A DNA stretch of 64,000 nucleotides from Paraspadella gotoi. Taxonomy: Eukaryota > Chaetognatha. The stretch covers positions 15,850,105-15,914,104 of the forward strand of contig CM119267.1 in NCBI GenBank assembly GCA_051294375.1, read 5' to 3'. The number at the start of each line of letters is the position of its first letter. Position 1 is the first letter of the stretch. Positions 38,036 through 49,815 of this stretch are shown here, one piece after another. The translations under genes were made by a program, and so were the position numbers. The notes under the pieces are model-generated. The model was given only the letters and a program-made list of their open reading frames with translations, ran no database searches and was not told the DNA's origin.

Positions 38036-38056
38036 TACGCTGTTTTTCTTTTTAGA
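38036..38056 (+). promoter_or_regulatory. Candidate trans-splice acceptor before TEX10
   Basis: A pyrimidine tract TGTTTTTCTTTTTAG ends one base before the start codon at 38057, inside a 46-bp space between two genes. No room exists for a promoter or a cis-spliced 5' exon between them, which favours spliced-leader addition. Confidence 0.5.
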
Positions 38057-40308
38057 ATGGGGAAGAAGAAGACTCAACGGCAGCAGGACTTTCAGAAGGT
38101 CAAGCTAAAAGTCGGGAAAAAGCTGCAAAAATCACAAAATGAAACCAAAATCAGCTTAAAATCAAAGAAAATTCTCATCCGCGATCAGTTGAAGGTCAAA
38201 AACTCGGAGCAGCCAGCCACATATCGACAGTTGACCATCAAAGATCTCTTGAATCATTTATCCCATCACAATGCTTCGGTTCGGCACGACGGTGTCTCAG
38301 GAATCCTAGAGATTTTCTCTCGGGACGAAGCGGCGATCCTTGATCAAGTTTCTTCGCTCATCGAACGTATTTCTCCAATTTTTGTGGACAAAGATGCCAA
38401 TGTCCGTAAAGTGGCCAGAAACCTATTACGCAAAATCTTTGTTCGCGTCACCGTATCCCGGATGGAACCTTTCTTTCCTCTGCTCGTAGCCCACTTATGC
38501 TGCGCAATGACGCACATCGACGAGGACGTTAGACGCGACTCTCTCGAAATTTTCGACCTCTGTCTCGATTCGTATTCGGGTTTGGTTGTGAGAGACGTCA
38601 AGCGATTCTTCGAACACTTTTTAAGACAAATCTCTTCCAAAATTGGTTTCACTAGCGACGTGGCCGCCGCTCTATTGGTGACGCCAACAGATAAGATTTC
38701 CGCCGATCGTTGGAGGAAGGAAGTGTTTGACAGGTTGTCTAAGATGTTTAAAGCCTTGTCTGCGGATTTAAATGCAAAGAGTGGGACTATTGAGAGAGGG
38801 CTGTTGTCGGAAACGACGCCCATCTCGGAACTTACCACCCCTATCATGGTTTATATGACCTCGTCGCGATTCATTCTGCACCGTGCCACTGCCATTTGCC
38901 AAGACACTTTCGCCGGTGCTTTTGGCCCCGCTGATGTTTTAAAATTCGGCGAAACAGTTGTCCCACTACTGTGTGACAGTTGGTTGGAAGCGGCCCCTCT
39001 GGATAGCGCCGCCTCATCGTCTCGTGTGCACTCCAGAAATTTACCTTACGAAAGCTTCGCTTTATTGGGTTCCATCGTATCTTTTTTGCAGGTAAAATTT
39101 TTTTTAATTTTCCTTTTTACTGGATTTTTGTTAAATGATTTGACAATTTCTTTTTAAGGCTTTTCTGTCATACGCTGAGAAACTCGACGAAAGTGGCGAA
39201 AGCGTGGTAACATCTTTGTCCAAGGAACATTTCTCCAAATTAGCCAATCGCTTTGTACCCTCATTTCCTATAGCAGAATCCGCGTTTGCTAAAAAGAGAA
39301 AACAGGACGGTCACGCCCCTTTTATTAATCTTGGACTTTGCGAAATTCTCACATTTGACGTCAGCGTCTTCTCGAGAAAAAAACGACCTTCGTGGCTTGA
39401 CTTAGTTGTCGACCACCTTGAAAACTTTTTCTCTTCGTTGAGAGAAGCCTCCGAAGAAAACGTTCGTTTGGCGTTGAGGATCTTGGGCCGTTGTTGCAGA
39501 TCCCCATCGTTCGCAGTTCACTCGTTTCCTACGATTTTCCGAGAAATCACTCCCGATTACTTCGAACTTGATGCTGGTTGTCAACTCTCAATTCTCAAGT
39601 TTTTTTCCGACTTTCTTGTCGAATTTTCGGGATTCTCGTTTAAAAAAGATTCTGCCTTCATCAAGGACGGACCAGTCCAGGCTTGGCTAGCAAAGCTTCC
39701 TGCGTTTCTCAAAAGAATGTTTACGGTAAAATATTAATTACCCAACGTGTTGTACGATATATGAAAATAAATTTCATAAATTGAATTTTCAGGAAACACC
39801 GCCCTCGCCGGATGGAAAAAACGATTTGCGTAAAACCTATGCAGAAAGAGTTTTTCATCTTTTTTTCTTGGCCGCGCGACAGGGACACAGCGAATCCGTT
39901 CCTTGCTCGGAATTGCTGATTCAGCTTTTGGACCGAAACGTTTACGACATCCTGACGCCGAAGCTACAAATTCAGCTTCTCACACTGCTCGGTCGTACCG
40001 ATCTGGACGGCGATAACGGAAAACTTTTAAACCACTTGTCGGCGTTTATTTTGGAACGCCCTTTCAGCCATCGCGTTTTAGTTTTGGAGACCTTGGAGCT
40101 CGGATGTAATCGAGATTCGTTAATTGCATTTTGTTTATCGCTTCTAATGAAAAAGTCCTTCGTGGAAATCAAACGGTCGCTAACATGGAGATTTGGAAAA
40201 GTTGGAATTCTCGGTTGTCCACGTGCTATTGAAGAATTATTATTGGATCAGGACGATAATTTATTAGAAACGAAAATACTTCGTAAAACTCTTGACAGTG
40301 CCTTTTGA
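38057..40308 (+). CDS. TEX10: TEX10/Ipi1 homologue, pre-60S ribosome biogenesis factor
   Basis: Nucleolar HEAT-repeat subunit of the rixosome (PELP1-TEX10-WDR18) for ITS2 removal and 60S maturation. Three exons, 38057-39091, 39159-39725 and 39793-40308, all phase 0, give about 705 aa. The N-terminus is the signature: MGKKK, a basic stretch, DFQKVKLKVGKK, then TIKDLLNHLSHHNASVRHDG and IFSRDEAAI, the Ipi1 domain. Residues 60-200 are amphipathic helices of ARM/HEAT type (FVDKDANVRKVARNLL, HIDEDVRRDSLEIFD). The rest is helical and divergent. The start codon follows a splice-acceptor-like tract by one base. Confidence 0.88.
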
Positions 40309-40336
40309 ATTGTTTTATTCATGATTCGCTTGTTTG

Positions 40337-40350
40337 TTTTTTTTTTTCAG
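40337..40350 (+). promoter_or_regulatory. Candidate trans-splice acceptor before CLPB
   Basis: A run of T ending in CAG at 40350 lies 29 bp after the TEX10 stop and 17 bp before the CLPB start codon. As with TEX10, the spacing leaves little room for a separate promoter. Confidence 0.5.
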
Positions 40351-40367
40351 TTAACGTAGTTATTGTA

Positions 40368-42850
40368 ATGACTCAAATGTTGGCGCGAACGTTCGGTTTA
40401 GTGTCGCGGTTTTCCCGCGACTCTCTGCTAAGTTGCTGTCGTCGCCCCTCCGGCGGATTTCACCTCAGAAAAACGTCGACCAATCGACTTTCGGCCGTTT
40501 CCTCCGCGGCTATTTTCTCCGCAAGGTTCGCGGCGGTCGGCGTCGGCTCCTACGTTCTTTTTCAAAACAGAGATCTCTTAAAAACCTGCTTCCGCGCCAA
40601 ATGCTTAGAAGACATAAAACCCCCGATCGGCTTGGTACAAACCCTGTTTCGGAACGCCAAGTATGGCAATCATTTTGAGGTGAACCGTATTCTGAACACC
40701 AAGCAAGTCGACCCAAACATTCGTCACCCCTTGGGATGGACAGCCCTTCACGTCGCCGCTGTCAACGGACGATACGCAGTGGTGGAGGCGCTCCTCGACG
40801 CCGGCGCCGATCCTGACGTCAAAGAGGAATTTTCCACGGCCTTCCGGGTCGCTCGGGCCAAGCGCACTATGAACTCGTTGGAGGTCACTATCAAACGCGA
40901 AGAAGAATTTCACGACCGTCTCAATCCCAATCGGTCCTTCGAAGGATCCACCGCTCTTCATTACGCTACCCTAGTAGACAGCATCAACACGGTCAAGGTT
41001 CTCCTCAATAAGGGCGCCAATCCACTAATGAAGAACGCCCTCGGCCACGCTCCCTTAGACTACTGCAGAGAGGAGAACGTGGCTTTGAAGAAACTGATCG
41101 AAGACGGAATCAAGGAATACGTGAAGCGGAAGCATGAGGAGGAGTTGGAGGAGAGGAGGAGATTTCCGCTTGAGCAGCGACTTCATCAGAGCATCATCGG
41201 CCAAAATGTGGCTATCAACGCGGTGGCGGCGGCGATTCGAAGGAGGGAGAACGGATGGGTGGACGACAATCATCCTTTAGTTTTTCTTTTCCTTGGCTCG
41301 TCGGGCATCGGGAAGACGGAAATGGCGAAACAGGTGGGTTTGTTAAGGCGTTTATTTGGAGGGGGGGGTTCCTTTCCAGTTTTAGCCAGCCAGTTTCCAC
41401 CGTTTTTTAGCTTTTTGATTTTCGATTGTAAATTTAATTGTATATTGTTTTGTTATATATTTTGTCAAATTAAATAATTTTAGCAAATTTCATTCGATTT
41501 CAATGAGTTATCCCCGTTACCTTCAACGCCATTTTAAAATTTGAGAACATCTTTTCGTCTCAGGTGGCCAAATACATTCACAAGGACGACGCTAAGAAAG
41601 GCTTCATAAGAGTCGACATGTCCGAGTATCAAGAAAAGCACGAAGTCGCTAAGTTCATTGGTTCCCCTCCCGGTTACGTCGGTCACGACGACGGCGGCCA
41701 GCTTACTAAGAAATTGCGTGAAATGCCCGACGCCGTTGTACTTTTTGATGAAATCGAAAAAGCTCATCCCGACCTGCTGACCATACTTCTGCAGCTCTTC
41801 GACGAAGGCCGGATGACCGACGGCAAGGGAAAGACCATCGAGTGCAAGGAGGCGATCTTCATCATGACTTCCAACCTTGCGGCCGAGGAGATCGGAGAGT
41901 ACGGCCGACAACTGAGGGAGGAAGAGGCCGAATCGATGGAGCGGAGGAAAAAGATGAGTGTGAGTAAATTATTTGTACTTAATACCGCTCTCAATTTGTC
42001 ATATCATTTCTTTATTTATTGACCACTTGACCACTAAGACTAAGAACGATAAGAGTTGGTACCGATTTCTTCTCCACTTCCTTTTTTCTCTTTAATATAT
42101 AGAGAAAACAAAGTTTTATTTGTTAAAAAAGTCAAAACACTGTCTTTAATATTTAAAATTTACAGAGTTTTCTTTGCACGCTTTCCCATTTCAGAAAGCG
42201 AGCGGTGCTAGATCGAACAATAAGTTGGGCGACGACGACGTTTCTCAAGAAGTGGAAGAGCAGATTACCATCTCGCGAAAGTTCAAGGACCGCGTAGTGC
42301 AGCCCATTCTAAAGCGCCACTTTAAGCGCGATGAGTTTCTAGGGCGAATCACCGAGATGGTCTATTTTCTTCCTTTTTCCCGGTCCGAGTTGCAGCAGTT
42401 AGTTCTCAAAGAGTTGGAATATTGGAAGAAAAAAGCCGAGAAAAATAACGGGATGGAACTTACTTGGGAAACGGAGGTGAAATGAGAAACTTATTCAAAA
42501 AGATATGTTTTTAAATCCAACGAAAGTTATATTTTATTTTGTTTATAATCAGTGTCTCATTGTTTTAGGTCCTCAATGTTTTGGCAGATGATTATGACAT
42601 TCGATATGGTGCGAGATCTATCAAACATGAAGTAGAGAGGCGTGTGATCAACCAGATAGCCAACGCTCATGAGCAGGGGGTTTTACCGGATGGATGCAAA
42701 TTAAGATTGGTTGCCTCTCTTAATACGAACGAAGACGTTAGTGATAAGGATGGAAAACCAAAAATGATTATAAAACTGCAAGTGTTAAAACAAGAAGCTC
42801 CTGGTTTTTTTGGGAAAAAAGAGAAATATGAAGACATTTCCGTGATTTAA
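40368..42850 (+). CDS. CLPB: Mitochondrial AAA+ disaggregase CLPB (Skd3)
   Basis: ATP-driven disaggregase of the mitochondrial intermembrane space. Exons 40368-41333, 41564-41959, 42195-42476 and 42569-42850, all phase 0, give 641 aa. The first 70 residues are basic and Ser/Arg-rich (presequence), followed by a hydrophobic stretch ([12 protein letters not shown]). Ankyrin repeats span about 100-260: [20 protein letters not shown] and [20 protein letters not shown]. The single AAA+ domain has Walker [14 protein letters not shown], pore loop [11 protein letters not shown], Walker [15 protein letters not shown], sensor-1 IFIMTSN and the arginine-finger region RRDEFLGRI-like [18 protein letters not shown]. 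The C-terminal D2-small domain has [17 protein letters not shown]. All catalytic motifs are intact and the length fits the family. Confidence 0.96.
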
Positions 42851-43006
42851 GTGATATTGTACTCGTTTGTTGAAAATTATTTATTTTCTTTTTAGGTGGT
42901 TCAGTAGGTTATAATGTTAAATTATATTATCGCACAATTTAAACTCTCTTCGGCTTTTATGAGCGGGAACGTATTTTCATAAGAAAAGTTAGTTTTCGCC
43001 TCGACC

Positions 43007-45282
43007 ATGGATGAAACTCCTTTGGATAAACGGGATTCTTTCGTTAAATGGCAGTTGGGAGAGAGAGAGAAGGAATATACGACATTACAAAATTTCAAAA
43101 TATACACTGGTGAGAATTATAGCATTTCTAATTCTACAAAAAAAAAAGCTAATTGATTCTTATTTAAGCGATTGGACTGTTCTGATAATTATTTATTATT
43201 ACGCAAGGAACGTGGAATGTAAATGGCCAATCGGCGTCAGAATCTTTAACGCCCTGGTTGGCCGTGGACTCGGTGCCTCCTGACATCTACGCCGTCGGGT
43301 TTCAAGAATTAGATCTCAGCAAAGAAGCGTTTCTTTTTTTCGATTCACCGCGTGAACCGGAATGGTACGAGGCCGTCACCAAGTCTTTACATCCAGGGGC
43401 CAGATACAAGACAGTGAAGAAAATTCGCCTTGTGGGGATGATGCTCATTGTCTATGTGAAAGAATCCCTCTCGTCTTTTGTGCACGACGTGTTCGCACAA
43501 TCGGTCGGCACTGGCCTCATGGGAACAATGGGAAACAAAGGTGGCGTGGCCGTATCTCTCAAGTTTCACAACACTTTTGTTTGTTTCACAAACTCTCACT
43601 TGGCGGCGCACACGCACGAATACGAGAAACGAAACCAAGATTTCAAAAACATCAATGGCCGGTTGTTGTTTTACCCAGATCCATACGATCCGTCCCGTTC
43701 CTTCGATATCGACAATCACGACGTGATATTTTGGTTGGGCGATCTCAATTATCGAATTCAAGAGACTTTTGGCGTTGAAAAGGTGAAAAGTATGATCATC
43801 AGTAGACAATTCGAGCAACTGTTGGCTCACGATCAATTGCGACTTAGCAGGGCAGCGAATAAGTCCTTTCAAGGTTATAAGGAAGGTCAAATTCAGTTTC
43901 CACCAACTTACAAGTACGACACTGGTACCGACGATTGGGATTCTTCCGAAAAGGCTCGTGCTCCTGCCTGGTGCGATCGCATCCTGTGGAAATCGCAGCC
44001 GTTGTCCTCCCGTCGGACGTCGAGGAGTAGCGAGAGCGAAGACGAAGGACTTGTGCGTCAGTTGTTCTACCGAAGTCATCCGAAACTCAAGCTATCTGAC
44101 CACAAACCCGTCTCCGCCATTTTCGATGTTAAGGTCAAGGTTGTGGATCCGAAGAAGCGGAAGAAAGTCTACGAGGAGATCATGAAACATCTCGACAAAT
44201 TAGAGAACGAGTGGTTGCCCCAAGTTGAGTGCGACGCTCTTGAACTTGACTTCGGAATCGTCAAATTTATGGAATCTAGCGTCGCTAACTTGGGCATCAC
44301 CAACACGGGTCAAGTTCCCGTCCAGTATTCTTTCATAAACCGCCTTAAACCCGACAGCAAAGAGTTGTCGAAGCCATGGTTGAAGATGCGAAACGCCTCC
44401 GACATTATCATGCCCGGCGAAAAACGTTTCATTGAGATGGAGGTTTTTGTTGACGCCTCGACCGCGGGACAATTGACGCGTGGCAAAGAAATTATCGACG
44501 AGATTCTCATTCTTCATCTAGAAAACGGGAGGGACATCTTCATCACCGTCAGCGGAACTTATCAACCGTCCTGCTTTGGTTGCAGTCTCTTCGCATTGTG
44601 TCACACGTTGGAGCCCTTGAAGAACCTCAGTCATCAACAAATCAAGGATTTGGAAAAGCAGGCGGGATCAATTGATAAAGGGTTGGATGCGTTGACGCTC
44701 GTCTCCGAAGTAGAATCCCCGGTCCAAAACGCCTACGACATTCCGAAAGAACTCTGGATCCTTGTAGATTACATTTACCGCCACGGGCTGGACAGAAAAG
44801 ACATATTCCTAGAGACGTGCGAGGATCCTGGCGACTTCGTCAAAGTGCGCGAATTTCTCGATTCGTACACACCAGATAAAGACCCGCCATCTTCCGAAGA
44901 TGCCCTCTCCGTCGACGCGGTCGCCAACGCTCTAGTCATCTTCCTTGATGCGCTTCCCGACCCCGTGATTCCTTTCTCGCTCTACGACAGATGCGTCGAA
45001 AACGCGCACAGTGAGGCCGAAGCGGCCGGTATTGTGGAAATGCTACCTCCCTTTCATCGAAGCGTATTTCAGTATGTCGTCGCTTTTCTCAAAGAACTGT
45101 TGTTGCACAGTAAAAAGAACGGACTTGATCGCGTCATTATAGCTACTCTCTTCGGTGGGGTTCTTTTGCGATCACCAAGACCGGAGCAGGACAATAGACC
45201 CAAGATGAGACTCTTAGCTAATAAAAAGGTGCAATTCCTTTTCCACTTTTTTGATGGGGAAATAGACGATTTGCAAACTTGA
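43007..45282 (+). CDS. OCRL: Inositol polyphosphate 5-phosphatase of the OCRL/INPP5B type
   Basis: Removes the 5-phosphate of PI(4,5)P2 on endosomes, Golgi and ciliary membranes. Two exons (43007-43109 and 43208-45282) give about 725 aa. The first 30 residues lead straight into the phosphatase domain (YTGTWNVNGQ). Motifs: PDIYAVGFQELDL, MGNKGGVAVSLKFH, FTNSHLAAH, FWLGDLNYRI and PAWCDRILW. The ASH domain follows (LELDFGIVKF, NTGQVPVQYSF), then a RhoGAP-like domain (IPKELWILVDYIY, VFQYVVAFLKELL, ATLFGGVLLR). The N-terminal PH domain of vertebrate OCRL/INPP5B is absent, and the upstream gene ends only 156 bp away. It could equally be INPP5B, as many invertebrates have one gene for both. Confidence 0.93.
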
Positions 45283-45774
45283 GGACAACGAAATTTTCAT
45301 TTTCATCTCAGGACAGACTTTCTTGTGCCTTGATTATTATTTTAAAAGTAATACTTACTTCCATGGTGACAGTAAAGCATGTACATCAGAATGTCTTTGC
45401 TGTAATAGTAAAATTCATTGTTAGAACAGTTTAAAATTGTATTAAAAGTAGAGCAGTAAATTCTATCTGGCTTTTTATTGCACGTTACTCTTTTCCGCTT
45501 CAATATTTATAAACAGGTTGAAATTTTCAGCCACTTATTCCAGTCATACCTTGAGTATTATACATAGAAAAAATACTCTTATACTTTGAATATAAAAAAG
45601 GAAATTTGTATTTGATGTATTAATTTTAATACTGTAACAGTTACAAATTTGTAAGTCGTGAATTATGAATCACATGCTTTGTTTTATTTGATCAAGTCAT
45701 TTATTTAGTCTTTCATGCCATTTTTTTATATATATATTAGTGGTTTTCTTCGAACTCGGCATAATCGTGAAAAA
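45283..45774. other. Intergenic, OCRL to LENG8
   Basis: AT-rich 3' flank with no gene seen. It ends in a T-rich tract and ATTAG at 45740, 34 bp before the LENG8 start codon. Confidence 0.5.
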
Positions 45775-48491
45775 ATGAATATCACCACGCTGGATTGCCC
45801 GGATGGCTGGCCCCCTCTTCCCCCCGGGCCTCCTCCCGTTCCTTCTTCAAAAACTTCCCTCTCTTCTCTTCCTTCCTTCCCTCCTCCTCCTCCTCCTCCT
45901 CCCTCTTCAGGTATTTCTACAGGAACGCCGCCGCCACCCGGCGAATCGCCTTTCGACGCTACGTATCCCCCTGGAATCTCTCCAAGTGGCACCGGATCAT
46001 CCAACGGCGGTCTCGCGGCGTGGGAAAAAGCCAATCAGGCGTTGGCCGCGTTGAATCAGTCGCAAAGGACTCAGCAGCCACGTCCCGGGGCTCCGAAGAA
46101 AGAAGATCAGGAGAATGCCTGGCAGCCTTACCATCCGCCGGCCTGGGGAGGCGTTCCTCCTCCGGCTGCTGGGCCCATGTCTAGATTTCCAGTTCCACCT
46201 CCCTACGGCTTCCCCCCTCGACCCCCCTTCGGCTATCCACGTCCTCCCGTTATGGGTCTCCCTCCGTGGTCTCGCCCGCCCATACGGGGGGCGACCCATA
46301 TTGCCGGTCCTTCTCGTCCACCTATGTGGGGAACCCCAAGGCCCCCGGCATCCTCGAGTGCTTCCGCCGTATCGTCAGCTTCTACCACAGCGTCTCAGCC
46401 AATCAGATTCAATCTTCAATTCAAAAATAGCACCGCATCGTCGGCGCCGCCGCCGCCGCAGTCTGTTGCAGTGCCGTCTAAGCCGAACACGTCGGTTTCA
46501 GTTACGAGCGAACCTCCGAAAAATGCGACACCAGGTGAGCTTTCAGACTCGTGAAAAAACCCTGTGGCTTAGAAAAGCACGTTAACGAGTTACGGCTTTT
46601 TAATGTTCCTTGGCGATTTAATAATGTCGTCGACGTTGGTGAATTCTATTGCCGTTAAAACTTGCAAAATAGGTATTTCCCTTTTTTTAAGTGTTGTTTT
46701 TTAACCCTATTACGTAACCTTTTAATTCTGTATTTTTTTATAGGTATGGCGGAGTGGCCGGAATCTCTTCGTCGCTACGTGACGCAGTGCTTTTCTCGGT
46801 GTCAGACTGAAATCGACAAAGACCAGACGGAAATCATACTCAAGGGCAAGTTGACGAGGGCTTTCGGCGACGGCTCCGCTTGGAGCGTTGATTGGGACAA
46901 GGAGGCTTTGCCTACGCTGCACAGCGATAAAATCAAGGAGATGAAAAAGCAGTCGCAATTGGGTTCCATTAGTTCACCCAGTTTGGCCGTCGGTAATCAG
47001 TCCAGCGGTCAGGGTTCGGGTTATGACCCCATGAGCATGTTTCGAGGACGAGATAAGGGAAAGAAAGGCAATAAGCAACAACCGCAATCAAAACAAACAC
47101 CGACGCCTCCGCCGCAGCAGAAGCCGGAGCAGCAACGTAAGCCGAAACCTATGACGGCCTTCAGCAGGGTTCACGGTAATAACGCGCGTGACAGGTCTCG
47201 TTCACGCTCGCGCTCGCGATCCCCGGAGGATCGTAAGCGCGGGCTGCGCGGACGAAGAAGCCAGCTTGGAGGGCCCGGATCCACCGGAAGTGGCTCTCCG
47301 TCCGATGAAGACGACGAAGACGATGTCGCGCGAGGTGCTGGGCGTTCTTTCGACGCACCACGCTTCGGAGGCCGGGGAAAACACAAGGACGAGGGCAGGG
47401 GAAAGAAGAGGCAAAGCGTCGGCGGTTTCGTCGCCCATAAAAACAAGGGAAAGCAGATCGGCAATGCCCCTGATGATCCCGACAAAGAGGCTCGTCTCGC
47501 CAAGCGGGCTGCCAGGTTTCAGGATCATTTGACCGAGAATTCGTCATCCGGCACCGTCTCCCCCCCAGTCGCATTTGGAAATAGGAAGAACAAGAAGCAA
47601 CGAACGAGCGGCATCTATTCCCGACTCTTCAACGGGGGCTCTCCGTCGATGGCCAGGCAGTCGGGTTTCAACCTTAACTCGTTCGCGTTCGCCATGGGAG
47701 GTGACGAGGGGGAAATCGACTGGAGCTCCTTCGCCATCAAAGGCACTTGCGCCGAAGTGGAGAAAAAATACCTGCGTCTGACGGCGGCGCCTGATCCGAC
47801 TACTGTCCGCCCGCCCTCTATCCTCCGCAAGTCGCTCGAACTGGCCAAGAAGAATTGGAAAGAGAAGGGCGATTACCTCTCTACCTGCGATGCCCTCAAG
47901 TCTATCCGTCAAGACCTGACGGTGCAGTGCATCCGGGACGCGTTCACCGTTGAGGTATATGAGACTCACGCGCGCGTAGCCATCGAGCGGGGCGATAGGG
48001 ACGAGTTCAATCAGTGCCAGACGCAACTGAAAAACCTCTACAAGACGATCCCTTCGCCCAATTCCAACGAATTTACCGCTTACCGTCTGCTTTACTACAT
48101 TTACACGAAGAATACTCAAGAGATGGGGGCTTTTCTGGCGCACATGACGCCAGCAATAAGGCACGATGCGTGCGTGCAGCACGCGCTAGCCGTGCGAAGC
48201 GCGTGGAGTAGCGGGAATTATGTGAAATTTTTTCGTCTTTACACAAATGCTCCTCACATGTCGTCGTCCCTTGTCGACTTTTTCGTGGAGAGGGAGAGGA
48301 AGGAGGCCTTCGTCAAAGCCGTCAAAGGTTACCGACCGTCCCTTCCCGTCTCCTTCGTTGTCTCGATGTTGGCCTTTCCCGATATCGATGCTTGCCGAAA
48401 GTTTCTCGATGAACTCCAAGTAGTGTACATCGATAAGCCGGAGAATACGAAGATCGACTGCAAAGCTACTCAAAACGTCGTGGCTTTGTAG
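45775..48491 (+). CDS. LENG8: LENG8-like protein with SAC3/GANP-type domain
   Basis: Nuclear protein linked to mRNA processing and export; the C-terminal SAC3/GANP (PCI-like) domain is shared with MCM3AP/Sac3 and SAC3D1. Two exons (45775-46534 and 46744-48491) give about 835 aa. Residues 1-250 are Pro/Gly-rich with many PPP runs. Family blocks follow: EWPESLRRYVTQCFSRC, DGSAWSVDWDKEALP, a Arg/Ser-rich tract (SRSRSRSRSP), then IKGTCAEVEKKYLRLTAAPD, TVRPPSILRKSLELAK, SIRQDLTVQCIRDAFTVEVY, ETHARVAIERGDRDEFNQCQ, FTAYRLLYYIYTKN and SIDCR-like KIDCKAT at the end. The order and spacing match human LENG8 very well. Confidence 0.93.
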
Positions 48492-49487
48492 CAGTTCATC
48501 TTCGCTTCATATCCCTCTTCCTTTCGCCCTCTATTTTCCCAACCTTCATGTTTTTTCCCTATCAATTGTCCGTAACTTCTTAACCTTGAGCTAACCACTA
48601 AGCACTTGTTAGTTTCTTTGTAGACTACGCTAATTTTTTTTACCCCACGAATCTTCTCTTGTCAATTTTTTAACTCTTTTCGCTTTCCACGACTAAATCG
48701 GCATAATTATTTCTACAACTTCCTCATATGAACGCTTCATTTGGCTCTTCCCCTTGCCTTTTGAGACTATATTATATACAAGATTGTAAAAAATGAGGAG
48801 GACCAAGCTTTGCTGCGAGGGAAACCCCGGGGCTCGGAAGGATTCTACTATCAATTGAAAATTTCTCGCAATTATTAGTTCGTTTTATCGGCGGGTGTAT
48901 GTCCAAGAGAGAGTTGGTACTACGGGGAATCAGTGTAGTGAGAAAGAAAGTTCTGTTATGCTTTATTCATCGTGGGTGTCGTGTATTTCGAGTAATTGAT
49001 CGAGTTGGACGGAGGCGGCTTCTTAAATCTGAAGGTAAGACATGGATGAATGGTTTTTTCTAGGAACTTATTGCACTATATGCATGGCGTCGTTTCTGTT
49101 TTGCTTTCATTTTTAGGTTTCGGAAAAGGTAAGAATTTGAAGTCACAAAGTCTTCTAATTATCGGTCATCCATTCGCAATTCCAATATCGAAGTCGTTCA
49201 GCCCAATCTTAAAGGGAAACAGTTCTGCCGCTTCGTGCTTGTTATTTATTTTCAGGTGATAATAATATTCTAAATGTTTTAAATTTATTAAAAGATTATT
49301 ATATGCCTTTATTACAGTCTCTAGTAAAATGAAAAAATTATAATATTATAATGAGATTGATCGGTCATAATTAAATTTTTATAGCTTTAGTCATCACATT
49401 AGTAATGGCTAATGGTTTAACTACAACTGTATTAAATAAATCGTTCTCTATTTTTAGTCGAAATCTGCTTATAATCTGCTTATAATC

Positions 49488-49712
49488 CACTTTGTCGGTC
49501 CCCCCCCCCAAATCTTGTCGAACACTCATGTCAGAACATCGAATTATGATAAATTGTGCCAAGAATGATGTCCGTCCGTCTGTCTCTGTCTGTCTCTCTG
49601 AAGTTCCGTCCCACGTTTTAATGAAACTCCAATTACTCGTGATTGGATGGAGTGTGGTTAGGAAAGTGTGTGATGGAGCTGGATATAGTTTCGATGGAAT
49701 CGTGCGAGTGGA
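49488..49712 (+). repeat. Dispersed repeat family, copy 2
   Basis: Shares the ordered blocks listed for 26800-27025, starting CCACTTTGTCGGTCCC and ending GAGTGGAAATG. It has an extra CTGTCTGTCT-type tract inside. It lies outside genes, whereas copy 1 is intronic. Confidence 0.75.
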
Positions 49713-49717
49713 AATGC

Positions 49718-49815
49718 CGGTTGACCAAATTATGGCAATTGGCCAAATTATGCCAATTGACCAAATTATGCAAAATTACCAAATTATGGAAGTTGACTAA
49801 ATTATGCAAGTTGGT
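49718..49815 (+). repeat. Tandem repeat, about 17 bp unit (CCAAATTATGCAATTGA-like)
   Basis: About six imperfect head-to-tail units directly after dispersed-repeat copy 2. They are absent after copy 1. Confidence 0.8.

Noticed and set aside
43387-44079. A 230-codon antisense open frame in OCRL
   Set aside because: It overlaps the catalytic core of an intact sense gene and resembles no protein family.
47544-48182. A 212-codon antisense open frame in LENG8
   Set aside because: Shadow of the conserved SAC3/GANP-type domain on the sense strand.
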